Of a stretch of DNA of 64,000 nucleotides, positions 26,569-34,276 are shown piece by piece (position 1 is the stretch's first letter; every line of letters starts with the position of its first letter). The position numbers and the translations under genes were made by a program. The notes below the pieces were generated by a model. That model had not been told where the DNA came from. It saw nothing but the letters and a program-made list of their open reading frames with translations, and ran no database searches. The DNA is from Autumnicola patrickiae (GTDB lineage: Bacteria; Bacteroidota; Bacteroidia; Flavobacteriales; Flavobacteriaceae). Location: the NCBI RefSeq assembly GCF_031846525.1, contig NZ_JAVRHM010000016.1:49635-113634 (forward strand), given 5' to 3'.

Positions 26569-27687
26569 ATGAAGAAAAAAAAGAAATACACCTTCAGGAA
26601 ATTGATGACCGATATTCACCTATGGCTTGGCTTAGGTAGCGGGATAATACTTTTTTTAGTTTGTTTTAGCGGAACAGCGCTGGTATTCGAAAAAGAAATT
26701 AAAGCAATTTTTGCTGAAGACTTAAAAGTTAAAGTTCAGGGGGACATTATTCCTGTTGGAAGCCTTGCCGAAAGCTTACAATCTGAAGGTGAAGTAGCGG
26801 GTATAAGTATTAGTAACAATAGTAATGATCCATACCAGTTTCGGGTAAAGACATCACCTGAGGACAGACGCGGCACTACCTATTTTGTCAATCCTTATAC
26901 AGGTGAGACCTTAAAAGCACCTGAATCTTCCCTTGATGGATTTTTTATGAGCATGTTTCGTCTGCATCGCTGGCTGTTGCTGGAATCATCAATTGGTCGT
27001 CCTATAGTTGGTGTGGCGACAATTATTTTCTTCTTTCTGGCAGTAAGTGGAATTGTTATATGGTTTCCAAAAAAGTGGAAATGGCAAAATTTTAAGGCTG
27101 GTTTTAAAATTAAATTTTCAGCAAAATGGAAAAGAGTCAATCACGATCTTCATAACACCTTGGGTTTTTACTCCTGTATTTTTCTTGTTATTATGATCCT
27201 TACAGGCCTTTGCTGGTCTTTTGAATGGTATCGGGAAGCGGGAAGTACGGTCCTGGGAACCAAAATTTTTGGAAATCGTGGTGGTCCGCAAATAGAATCA
27301 CAGGCAGATTTTGATCCTTCGGAAGAATTAACTATTGCAGAAATTTATAAAGTAGCTTCAGAGGAACTAAATTATAGCGGAACTACCAGTATTTCCTTTC
27401 CTTCTTCAGAAAAAGGGGTTTACCAGATAAGAAAGACCAATAATAATAATTGGTCCCCGGTCGTTTCAGATCAATTGGTGCTGGACAGGGATGGGGAAGT
27501 GCTTCAGAAAGAATTATTTAAAGAAAAACCATTAAATGTACAAGTTGCTTCTTTAATAAAGCCGATCCATACGGGAGAAATCTTCGGGGTGTTTTCTAAA
27601 ATCATCTACTTTATTACCTGCCTTATTGCAACAAGTTTGCCGGTCACCGGTACCATCATCTGGTTAAATAAGATGAAGAAAAAGTAA
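26569..27687 (+). CDS. PepSY-associated transmembrane protein
   Basis: 372 residues. The first membrane helix (about 20-45) follows the family pattern DIHLWLGLGSGIILFLVCFSG. A periplasmic PepSY-like region comes next, then helices near 145-167 and 195-217 and a C-terminal one at about 343-365. HRW and HDLHNTLGFYS supply conserved histidines that may bind haem. Members often accompany siderophore receptors and are proposed to reduce ferric siderophores. The two iron-box-like palindromes in its promoter agree with that, although no receptor is adjacent. Confidence 0.88.
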   Translation: MKKKKKYTFRKLMTDIHLWLGLGSGIILFLVCFSGTALVFEKEIKAIFAEDLKVKVQGDIIPVGSLAESLQSEGEVAGISISNNSNDPYQFRVKTSPEDRRGTTYFVNPYTGETLKAPESSLDGFFMSMFRLHRWLLLESSIGRPIVGVATIIFFFLAVSGIVIWFPKKWKWQNFKAGFKIKFSAKWKRVNHDLHNTLGFYSCIFLVIMILTGLCWSFEWYREAGSTVLGTKIFGNRGGPQIESQADFDPSEELTIAEIYKVASEELNYSGTTSISFPSSEKGVYQIRKTNNNNWSPVVSDQLVLDRDGEVLQKELFKEKPLNVQVASLIKPIHTGEIFGVFSKIIYFITCLIATSLPVTGTIIWLNKMKKK

Positions 27688-27720
27688 GAATGGCAATTCT
27701 CTTTTTTCTGAATAAAAAAA

Positions 27721-27819
27721 GAGGCTGCCTAAAATTGCCAATTATCGACCTATATTTTAATTCCGGAATGTTTGAATTTTCCGCGAACCTTATAGATACT
27801 GGCGCTTTTAGTCAGCCTC
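27721..27819. mobile_element. MITE-like 99-bp element with 14-bp terminal inverted repeats
   Basis: GAGGCTGCCTAAAA at 27721-27734 and TTTTAGTCAGCCTC at 27806-27819 match as inverted repeats at 13 of 14 positions. The ends resemble those of IS elements common in Bacteroidota (from memory). No clear target duplication flanks it. It may double as a terminator for the PepSY gene. Confidence 0.45.
27727..27750 (+). repeat. Dispersed 25-bp repeat, copy 2 (divergent)
   Basis: Reads AAAATTGCCAATTATCGACC, one inserted base and one change from the core. It lies inside the MITE-like element. Confidence 0.5.
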
Positions 27820-27859
27820 CTGATTTATAGAATTGTCTTCTTTAAAAGACAGCGAAATA

Positions 27860-28216
27860 TTATAATGTCATTTCGCCAGATTCAAGAGCTTCATCGATGT
27901 CTGCTTTTACAGTGGCAAAATTTCTAAAAAATTTACGCCCATCTACACGTTTTAGCTCAACTTCTCTGGTTCCATCTTTTTTTGTGGTCACCGCAGTAAT
28001 TTCTACGCGATTTCCTTCAACACTATTATAATTGGCAATACCACCTCTTTTTATTATAAAATTTGGGCGGGGAAAATGAATATGCTTAAAGCCATATGCC
28101 TCAGCCTCATTAATTTCCAAAATAGTGCCTACTTCAACATTATTATTGTCTATTTCCTGGGCTTGCATTTGAAAGCCTAAAAATAAGGATAATGTAAAAA
28201 TCAGTAACTTCTTCAT
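27860..28216 (-). CDS. Small secreted protein of unknown function
   Basis: 118 residues with a signal peptide ending near QAQ (residue 20), then a compact, mostly beta region with basic stretches (PRPNFIIKRGG, ELKRVDGRKFF). No family was recognised. It has its own TATATTTG box and looks monocistronic. Confidence 0.65.
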   Translation of the reverse strand: MKKLLIFTLSLFLGFQMQAQEIDNNNVEVGTILEINEAEAYGFKHIHFPRPNFIIKRGGIANYNSVEGNRVEITAVTTKKDGTREVELKRVDGRKFFRNFATVKADIDEALESGEMTL

Positions 28217-28258
28217 AGTATAATTATTTTATTGTTTATATTGGGTATTGAATTTTGA

Positions 28259-28266
28259 CAAATATA
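28259..28266 (-). promoter_or_regulatory. -7 box (TATATTTG) of the small secreted protein gene
   Basis: Exact TANNTTTG match 43 bp upstream of the ATG at 28216. No convincing -33 TTG. Confidence 0.5.
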
Positions 28267-28680
28267 CATATATGAAGATTATTTGTAAGAATATTTTTTT
28301 CTAAAAATTTCTTAAGGGTCAGGGAATGAGGAGCTAAGGCTAAAATTCTTGAGAATGCCCGATTTTATTGGGTTGCCGGAGGATTTATTTTAACTTTTGT
28401 TCAGCCGGAGGCTTATATTTCTTATAAATTGGAACAATTTTTTTAAAAATTTTCACATCCTTAAGCAAAGGAGCAGGAGCGGAAGGCCTATTATGAGTGT
28501 AATAAGAGATTTTTTTACACAAAAAATCAATTGAAAAATGACTTATCTGGCTAAAAGTTTAAGGTCTTGATTTTCTTTTGTAGCAGACCTCTTCAGAAGG
28601 GATTCCTAAAACTTTACAATTATCGAACTTAGGAGGACAAATCATGTCCAGGCCCGGATAATTCCTTCCTTTTAAGCTTT

Positions 28681-28704
28681 AGGCTAAAAAAGGCAATTAT
28701 CGGC
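28681..28704 (+). repeat. Dispersed 25-bp repeat, copy 3
   Basis: Contains AAAAAAGGCAATTATCGGC. It lies 27 bp beyond the stop of the retropepsin-like gene, antisense to it. Confidence 0.65.
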
Positions 28705-28730
28705 TTTTTTAATACTAAAATGGTAAAATT

Positions 28731-29990
28731 TCAATAGAAGAAAATTACTTCTTTCCTTTTATGTGATATCAATGTTTTTTGTCGGGATAAAATTGGATAG
28801 CCTATAATTCCGTTAATTTCTGTTTCGTGTTCTTTTTTATTCAGATGGCTTATATTAGAAAATAGGGTTGGAATGTTTTTAAATTTCGCGCCTCCAATGT
28901 GCATTTTCTTTAGAACAGCAGTTTTAACCTCATTAGAATTCTTGCCGCCTCCTTTTAAGTCGCTGGTTCCAATTTTTTTAAAATTTGTTTCCATTTGACT
29001 AAAAAGATGAGCATCGATTAAATTTGTTTCGGCGCCGGAATCAATTGCAAAGTAAAAAGTCCGATTTCCAATCTGCGACTGAACAGTGGGAAGATGGCCA
29101 TTTAAATGAAGAGGTAAGATAACCTGATCTTCTCCCAGGTTTTTTCTGCTAAATTTTTCAAAGGATTCCGGGTCAATAAGTATGATTTTCTGATTCTCAT
29201 AATCAAAAAGTATGTCGTAATCCCGAATCATTTCATAACCAATAAGTCCGTGGATGTTAATTCCCAAACTTTCTTCCAGATGTTCTAAATTAGATGAAAT
29301 TACCTGCTGATCTCTTAAAGTGATGCCGGAAAAATTCAAATTATTAACTTGCACAATATCCATTCCCGAAATGTTATTGTTACTAACATCCCTGGTAGAG
29401 GAAAGAGTTTCTTCAGTGGAGTTTTCTAAATACCTGGAATTCAAAATTACTCTTGGTGAACCTGTGTCCAGCAAAAAAGTTCTTTCAATACCATTCAAAT
29501 TGACTTTTACGGTAATTAATTTTCTGGCTAGCTCAAAAGGAACTTCAATGGGATGTTGAGTGCTTTTTTCAGTCTTCACATTATCTGTAAGAGTTTTCAC
29601 TTCCATTTCAAAAAGACTCAGCTCTTTTAGCTGATTTTCTTTATTAAAAAGAAATGTTGAATTTGTAGGTCCTTTCTTCTTGTATTCTACTGAATATATA
29701 AATTCTGCGGAGTTGGATCCCTCGACTACATCTACTTCTTTAAAGGCTATCACACTGTCGTTTAATTGTGAAAAAAGCTGGGCCAGGACTTTTTTCGCAA
29801 TTTCCCCTTTCTGTCCGGCGATACTAAAATCATCAGATAAATTGCTTTCTATAGATGCAGATGATTGCTGGTTTAATGCTTCAAAAGTCTTTTTTACTGT
29901 TGCTCTGCAGTTATCCAGATTTTGTGAAAATATGGAATGAGTTAGAAATAAAAATAGTACCACCAGGTATATAGGACGAATAATCTTCAT
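28731..29990 (-). CDS. Secreted retropepsin-like aspartyl protease family protein
   Basis: 419 residues from the ATG at 29990 (MKIIRPIYLV), chosen because it begins a clean signal peptide. A 15-codon extension is unlikely. An N-terminal NTF2-like region of about 110 residues is followed by two aspartic-protease halves, with FLLDTGSPRVIL and FYFAIDSGAETNL providing the two D(T/S)G motifs. The duplicated D(T/S)G suggests a single-chain pepsin or retropepsin-like enzyme. Substrate is unknown; probably periplasmic. Confidence 0.75.
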   Translation of the reverse strand: MKIIRPIYLVVLFLFLTHSIFSQNLDNCRATVKKTFEALNQQSSASIESNLSDDFSIAGQKGEIAKKVLAQLFSQLNDSVIAFKEVDVVEGSNSAEFIYSVEYKKKGPTNSTFLFNKENQLKELSLFEMEVKTLTDNVKTEKSTQHPIEVPFELARKLITVKVNLNGIERTFLLDTGSPRVILNSRYLENSTEETLSSTRDVSNNNISGMDIVQVNNLNFSGITLRDQQVISSNLEHLEESLGINIHGLIGYEMIRDYDILFDYENQKIILIDPESFEKFSRKNLGEDQVILPLHLNGHLPTVQSQIGNRTFYFAIDSGAETNLIDAHLFSQMETNFKKIGTSDLKGGGKNSNEVKTAVLKKMHIGGAKFKNIPTLFSNISHLNKKEHETEINGIIGYPILSRQKTLISHKRKEVIFFY

Positions 29991-30156
29991 TTGAAGGTTT
30001 AAAATAAAGACGAGTAAATGTTGTAGGTGTTGCATTTTGATATTTCGTTACTTTCTAAGTTCATATTAGTAAAATGATAACATTTCAGCTTAAAGTTTTA
30101 CTATTCAGTAATATTATTTGTGGGAATTGCCTGATATTTGTATGGATCCTAATTAA

Positions 30157-30762
30157 ATGGATAACAGTCAAATACACATGGAGAAAATTGCAGAGAAGAC
30201 GATTCATTATTACGATCTGGATGGGACATTATCTACCTTAAACAGTACATTTGATTTTATAGAAGGATATTTAAGGCATAGCAATAAATTTTTCAGGTTA
30301 TACCTTACTAAGATAATTATGGTAACCCTGATGAGAACAGGAAATTATGACCCATACCGATCGAGAAACCTCGTGATCATTTTGTTATTTAAAGGTTTGC
30401 AAAAAAGTAAACTCGAAAAGTATTTTGAGGAACACTACAAAAAGAAATTTTTAAATTCTCTCACTCCCTTAGGTAAGGAGTTATTGGAAAGGCCGGAAAC
30501 TGCAGATGTATTGCTTACTGGGTGTACAGAAATCCCAGCTAAACAAATTGCACTCCTTTTTGGTTTTAAAACTTTAATTTCCACAGAATTTTATTACAAA
30601 AAAGAGAAAATTGATGGTATAAAAACCGATACTTACGGAAGCAATAAGTCCAGGTTTCTTGAAAAAGGTGGTGACAGGACTGTATATTATACCGATGATT
30701 TAGATTCTGAGAAATCCTTGATTCCTTTAATGGACGAGATAGTTGAGGTGAAATATCCTTAG
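30157..30762 (+). CDS. HAD-superfamily hydrolase
   Basis: 201 residues with HAD motif I YYDLDGTLS (about 18-26), motif II LLTGCTE, a lysine in the KSRFLEKGG region as motif III, and motif IV YTDDLDSE. A helical cap sits between motifs I and II, as in phosphoserine-phosphatase-like HADs. It probably hydrolyses a small phosphate ester; the substrate is not apparent. The start could also be the ATG at 30178. Confidence 0.75.
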   Translation: MDNSQIHMEKIAEKTIHYYDLDGTLSTLNSTFDFIEGYLRHSNKFFRLYLTKIIMVTLMRTGNYDPYRSRNLVIILLFKGLQKSKLEKYFEEHYKKKFLNSLTPLGKELLERPETADVLLTGCTEIPAKQIALLFGFKTLISTEFYYKKEKIDGIKTDTYGSNKSRFLEKGGDRTVYYTDDLDSEKSLIPLMDEIVEVKYP

Positions 30763-30836
30763 TCGTTTAAGCTATAAGTATCAGTCATTTTCAGGAATTC
30801 TATAAACTTACTATATGCCTGGCATGAGAGATAATA

Positions 30837-30877
30837 GCGTAGTGCGGATTGAATTTTTATTCAACCCGCTTCTACGC
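30837..30877. terminator. Long imperfect hairpin between convergent genes
   Basis: GCGTAG-T-GCGG-A-TTGAAT pairs with ATTCAA-C-CCGC-TT-CTACGC around a four-base TTTT loop. It lies between the converging HAD and barrel genes. Only weak T-runs follow on either strand, so it may be a terminator or an extragenic palindrome. Confidence 0.45.
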
Positions 30878-30886
30878 CATAAAAAT

Positions 30887-31747
30887 CTAATTCTCATGAT
30901 GTTTAGGTTCCCAAATGAGCCTTAGAAATGAACTGAACCGTTCATTTTCCCTGCTTACAGGAATTCCTGCTACAATTCCCACCAGTAAGTTGTCTGCAAT
31001 ACCTACCCGCATTTGAGGTCGTACTGTCATATCAAAATCGCCATCATTAAAAGTTTTGTTTAGTTCTACTCCCAAAAAATTCTTTGTGCCTGTAATCATG
31101 TAGTGAAAACTCGTATTAACGTCATAGGAGGTATGGATTTTATTGGTTTCAAAATGTTGTTCAAAGACAGGACCTGTATAAATTAAGGAGTGATAATTGT
31201 TGCCCCAGCGTTTTGCAATTACGAAGAATGGATTGTAAACATTACCTGTAATAAGCGGTTTTCCAAAACTCCTGAAAGGAGAAAGCTCAAATTCATTTAT
31301 ATATCCAAGGGCCATAGAAGTAGCCAGTGGTTCACTAACAAAAAAGGACCCTTGAGCAGCAATTTTCAGGCTATTTATTTCATTGGAGGGGATTGAATCC
31401 CGGGATACTCCGTTTAAAGGTGAATAAAAGGTCAAGGGCACCTCCACTTCTAACCCCAAACGATCTACAGGTGCCCATTCGTATTCTACCAAAGCTTCAT
31501 AAGAATCAAATTCCAGGTTGTCTGTCAGGCCAAAACCCAGGTTCCATTCCTTTTCTCCTTTTCTTGCTCCTAAATCCCTTATAAGATCGATGTATAGGGG
31601 TTCGGCGTGTAAAACCTTAACAGGTTCTTTACTTTCTTCTACTTCTTTTATATAAAGACTATCTTTTTCTGCATTGGAAACTTGTGCTGCAGCATAGGTT
31701 GATGGTACTAATAAGGTAATTAGCACCAGTAATTTTTTGATGTTCAT
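30887..31747 (-). CDS. Outer-membrane barrel-like protein (HAEPLYIDL family)
   Basis: 286 residues with a signal peptide (about 1-21). A strongly conserved stretch HAEPLYIDLIRDLGARKGEK follows near residue 44, then amphipathic strands typical of a small outer-membrane barrel. Family members are sometimes annotated from unrelated enzyme names; nothing here supports an enzyme. The next gene upstream on the same strand (31822-32223) may be in the same operon. Role unknown; a link to metal or efflux systems in relatives is from memory and unverified. Confidence 0.6.
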   Translation of the reverse strand: MNIKKLLVLITLLVPSTYAAAQVSNAEKDSLYIKEVEESKEPVKVLHAEPLYIDLIRDLGARKGEKEWNLGFGLTDNLEFDSYEALVEYEWAPVDRLGLEVEVPLTFYSPLNGVSRDSIPSNEINSLKIAAQGSFFVSEPLATSMALGYINEFELSPFRSFGKPLITGNVYNPFFVIAKRWGNNYHSLIYTGPVFEQHFETNKIHTSYDVNTSFHYMITGTKNFLGVELNKTFNDGDFDMTVRPQMRVGIADNLLVGIVAGIPVSRENERFSSFLRLIWEPKHHEN

Positions 31748-31821
31748 TATGATTTGTTTTAAATGATTAAGAAACCTCTACACCAACATATTGTGCAGAG
31801 AGATTAATTAGAAAGAACAAA

Positions 31822-32223
31822 TCAAAATTTAGGTGGTGGGGTGTCAAGTTGATAAAAGCCGCTACTTAGATAAGCCTCGTAGCCAGAATAAGCAGATTTC
31901 TTTTTTCCGGAAAAAGCTTTAATACTAATATTGTCTATGGAGGGATGAACAGTGAAAACCAGTTTTGGTACTTTGTTTATGTTTTCACCTGAGTCATTAT
32001 CATCATTTTCTTCTATGGCATTTTCATAACCAAGGATTTTCTCGACCACTAATTCGATAAAACTTTCCTGGTCATTAATTGATAAATCCTCTGAAATATG
32101 CTCTGGAAAAGGATCTGCTGAATCTACGCTTATATTAAGGAAATAAAGCGCCATAAGTCCCCAAAGGACTTTGGTAAATGCGCTGTTTCTTATCGCCTTG
32201 ATCATTCGGCTAAAGTAGCGCAA
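31822..32223 (-). CDS. Hypothetical protein with proline-rich C-terminus
   Basis: 133 residues: a hydrophobic segment at about 17-33 (membrane anchor or signal), an acidic linker (EENDDNDSGEN), and a C-terminus ending FYQLDTPPPKF. No enzymatic motif is seen. It lies 75 bp upstream of the barrel-like gene on the same strand, so the pair may act together in the envelope. The start could also be the ATG at 32205. Confidence 0.55.
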   Translation of the reverse strand: MRYFSRMIKAIRNSAFTKVLWGLMALYFLNISVDSADPFPEHISEDLSINDQESFIELVVEKILGYENAIEENDDNDSGENINKVPKLVFTVHPSIDNISIKAFSGKKKSAYSGYEAYLSSGFYQLDTPPPKF

Positions 32224-32316
32224 TTTTGTCTTTTTTCGATATGGCTCCTATGATATTTTCCACTTTTATATTCACACTGGAAATAACCCAGATTAGTTTA
32301 AGTAGCTAAGTTTTTT

Positions 32317-32784
32317 CTATATTTTTCCTCCGGAATTTTTCTGGTCGAGGACAGCTACAAGTTTATGAAGGGTTTCTTTAAAACTAATAATTTCAGCTTC
32401 AGAAATACTGGTATCCTTGAATGATCCCATGATCTTTGTGGGAATTGAACTGGCTTCCTCTTTCAGGGCATTTCCTTTTTCGGTAAGGGAGACAATTACG
32501 CTGCGTTCATCTGTTTTGGAACGATTCCGAAGAAGAAATTCCTTGCTTTCCAACCGCTTCAGCAAAGGCGTGAGGGTGTTGGATTCAAGCATCAGGCGTT
32601 CCCCAATTTCATTAACGCTCTGTTCTTTATACTGCCACAATACCAGCATCACTAAATATTGCGGATAGGTAATATTTAAGTTGTTGAGGTAAGGCGCATA
32701 AGCTTTGGTAGTGAGCCTGGAAGCCGCATATAAAGGGAAACACAGCTGATTTTCCAGGTATAAATCTGTGATGTTTTTATCCAT
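32317..32784 (-). CDS. ohrR: OhrR-type MarR-family peroxide-sensing regulator
   Basis: 155 residues. The opening LYLENQLCFPLYAASR places the single reactive cysteine at C15, and NITYPQYLVMLVLWQY carries the tyrosines that hydrogen-bond it in OhrR. The winged-helix part includes LESNTLTPLLKRLESK and the wing motif DERSVIVSLT. OhrR represses until the cysteine is oxidised by organic hydroperoxide. Its start overlaps the gpx stop by one base, so the sensor is co-transcribed with a peroxidase rather than with ohr. Confidence 0.88.
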   Translation of the reverse strand: MDKNITDLYLENQLCFPLYAASRLTTKAYAPYLNNLNITYPQYLVMLVLWQYKEQSVNEIGERLMLESNTLTPLLKRLESKEFLLRNRSKTDERSVIVSLTEKGNALKEEASSIPTKIMGSFKDTSISEAEIISFKETLHKLVAVLDQKNSGGKI

Positions 32785-33260
32785 TATAACAGCTTTTTAA
32801 TCGTGGATTCCATTTTTTCAGGTCTGGTAGTCGGGGCAAATCTTTTTACAGGTTTTCCGTTTTTATCTATGACAAATTTCGTGAAATTCCATTTTATTTT
32901 ACTTCCGAAGAGTCCGCCGCGAAGATTAGATTTCAGGTATTTAAAAAGAGGATGTGCATTTTTACCATTTACATCGACTTTAGCAAACATAGGAAAACTT
33001 ACCCCATAATTTACCTGGCAAAATTCCTGAATATCCTTAGCGTTTCCACTTTCCTGGTTGGCAAACTGGTTACAGGGAAAACCAAGAACCACCAGGCCCT
33101 GGGATTCATATTGCTGATAAAGAGTCTCCAATCCTTCATATTGAGGAGTAAGGCCACATTTGCTGGCGGTGTTGACGATAACGACCGTCTTGCCTTTATA
33201 CCGGTCCATAGAAATTGTTTCGCCGGTAATTGTTTCTGCTTCAAAATCGTAAAAATTCAT
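32784..33260 (-). CDS. Glutathione-peroxidase-family thiol peroxidase
   Basis: 158 residues with peroxidatic C35 in NTASKCGLTPQYEGL, GFPCNQFANQ (Q65) and KWNFTKFVID (W124, N125), which form the catalytic tetrad. A cysteine at 81 (FCQVNYG) is placed to act as resolving cysteine, so thioredoxin rather than glutathione is the likely reductant. No selenocysteine codon is used. It is the first gene of the gpx-ohrR unit and probably detoxifies hydroperoxides under OhrR control. Confidence 0.9.
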   Translation of the reverse strand: MNFYDFEAETITGETISMDRYKGKTVVIVNTASKCGLTPQYEGLETLYQQYESQGLVVLGFPCNQFANQESGNAKDIQEFCQVNYGVSFPMFAKVDVNGKNAHPLFKYLKSNLRGGLFGSKIKWNFTKFVIDKNGKPVKRFAPTTRPEKMESTIKKLL

Positions 33261-33284
33261 AGTTCGTTATTTTTTATTGCTGAA

Positions 33285-33313
33285 TATCGCTAAAGATTAA
33301 ATCGTTTGCGATA
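33285..33313. promoter_or_regulatory. Inverted repeat TATCGC-N17-GCGATA at the gpx start region
   Basis: Two 6-bp arms lie just downstream of the TATATTTG box, around the predicted transcription start. It is a candidate OhrR operator, but it does not match the Bacillus OhrR site, so this is inference only. Confidence 0.3.
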
Positions 33314-33321
33314 CAAATATA
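33314..33321 (-). promoter_or_regulatory. -7 box (TATATTTG) of gpx-ohrR
   Basis: Exact TANNTTTG match 54 bp upstream of the gpx ATG. Confidence 0.5.
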
Positions 33322-33487
33322 AGTGATTATTCTGTCTTTGATCTTTTAAATCGAAAATTTTATGATATTTTGTATATCGGAAGCATGGAAGAATACTGAA
33401 AACCACCGGAATGGCCATCTTTTCCAGTTATGCGGAAATTCAGTTTCTTCTGAAGCTGTTAAGTTTGAAGTCCGCTAAGCTTTTATA

Positions 33488-33517
33488 ACCGTTGCTCAAA
33501 AATGGCAATTATCATCC
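33488..33517 (+). repeat. Dispersed 25-bp repeat, copy 4
   Basis: GTTGCTCAAAAATGGCAATT plus ATCATCC. It lies 20 bp beyond the higA stop. Confidence 0.75.
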
Positions 33518-33536
33518 ATGGGAGCGATTTCCGATG

Positions 33537-33836
33537 TTACGCCGGATTGTTTTCTAATGGTTTGATGTTGTTAAACTCTTTTTCTTTTGAATTTATCTCT
33601 TCTTCTAAATCATAATCATCCTGTAATCCCAACCAGAATTTAGCAGTTGTTCCAAAGTATTTAGAAAGCCTGAGTGCGGTATCAGCAGTTATTCTTCTTT
33701 TCTTTTTTATGATTTCGCTAATTCGTGTTTGAGGAATAAATGTTTCTTTGGAAAGGCGATAGGCACTAATTTCCATTGGTTCTAAAAATTCTTCTTTTAA
33801 GATTTCTCCGGGGTGTATATTATTTAGGTTTTTCAT
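33537..33836 (-). CDS. higA: HigA-type antitoxin (XRE family)
   Basis: 99 residues with a helix-turn-helix: HPGEILKEEFLEPMEISAYRL, PQTRISEII and RRITADTALRLSKYFGTTAKFWL match the HigA/VapI antitoxin family. It follows the toxin gene by 18 bp, the inverted toxin-first order typical of higBA. It neutralises HigB and represses the operon. The C-terminal tail is acidic and probably flexible. Confidence 0.88.
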   Translation of the reverse strand: MKNLNNIHPGEILKEEFLEPMEISAYRLSKETFIPQTRISEIIKKKRRITADTALRLSKYFGTTAKFWLGLQDDYDLEEEINSKEKEFNNIKPLENNPA

Positions 33837-33854
33837 AGATGTATTTCTTTAAGA

Positions 33855-34136
33855 TTAATGATAATCAACAATCTGAACTTCCAGAGCATTGTCATTTTCC
33901 CATCTAAACATTATTCTCCATTGTCTGGTTATTCTAATGCTGTGGAATCCTTCTAAATTTCCGCTAAGCTTTTCTAAATGGTTAGCTGGAGGAATTCTTA
34001 AATCATTTATGTTTTGGGCATTATTTATCATTCTTAACTTTCTACGAGCTACATTTTGAATATTAGCAGGAAGCTTTCTTGACGGGATCCCGTCCCAGAT
34101 TTTTTCAGCTTCTTTGTCGGCAAATGACTTTAGCAC
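33855..34136 (-). CDS. higB: HigB-type toxin (RelE/ParE superfamily mRNA interferase)
   Basis: 93 residues with the HigB layout: MLKSFADKEAEKIWDG at the start, IPPANHLEKLSGNLEGFHSI in the middle, and RQWRIMFRWENDNALEVQIVDYH at the end. The terminal Arg, Tyr and His cluster is where RelE-fold toxins cut ribosome-bound mRNA. First gene of the higBA pair. Confidence 0.88.
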   Translation of the reverse strand: MLKSFADKEAEKIWDGIPSRKLPANIQNVARRKLRMINNAQNINDLRIPPANHLEKLSGNLEGFHSIRITRQWRIMFRWENDNALEVQIVDYH

Positions 34137-34203
34137 AACTAGTTCTGTTCCACGTTAGTAACGTCAAAGGTAAGTAAAGCTGCGATGCAGTACAAGATTT
34201 TTT

Positions 34204-34234
34204 AACCGATGCCTCAAAATGGCAATTATCGAGC
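34204..34234 (+). repeat. Dispersed 25-bp repeat, copy 5
   Basis: AACCGATGCCTCAAAATGGC plus AATTATCGAGC. It carries the outer CGAT ... ATCG inverted ends and lies between higB and the 719-aa gene. Confidence 0.75.
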
Positions 34235-34276
34235 TTTAATCTTGAATAGACCATAATTTCTTCAGATAAAACCATT

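Larger units (their letters stand above)
28217..28730. other. Intergenic region without gene
   Basis: About 510 bp with no credible coding frame. It contains a TATATTTG -7 box (28259-28266, minus) for the small secreted protein and dispersed repeat copy 3 near its right end. Nothing else was recognised. Confidence 0.5.

Noticed and set aside
32784..33260. Selenocysteine in the glutathione peroxidase
   Set aside because: The peroxidatic residue is an ordinary cysteine codon (C35).
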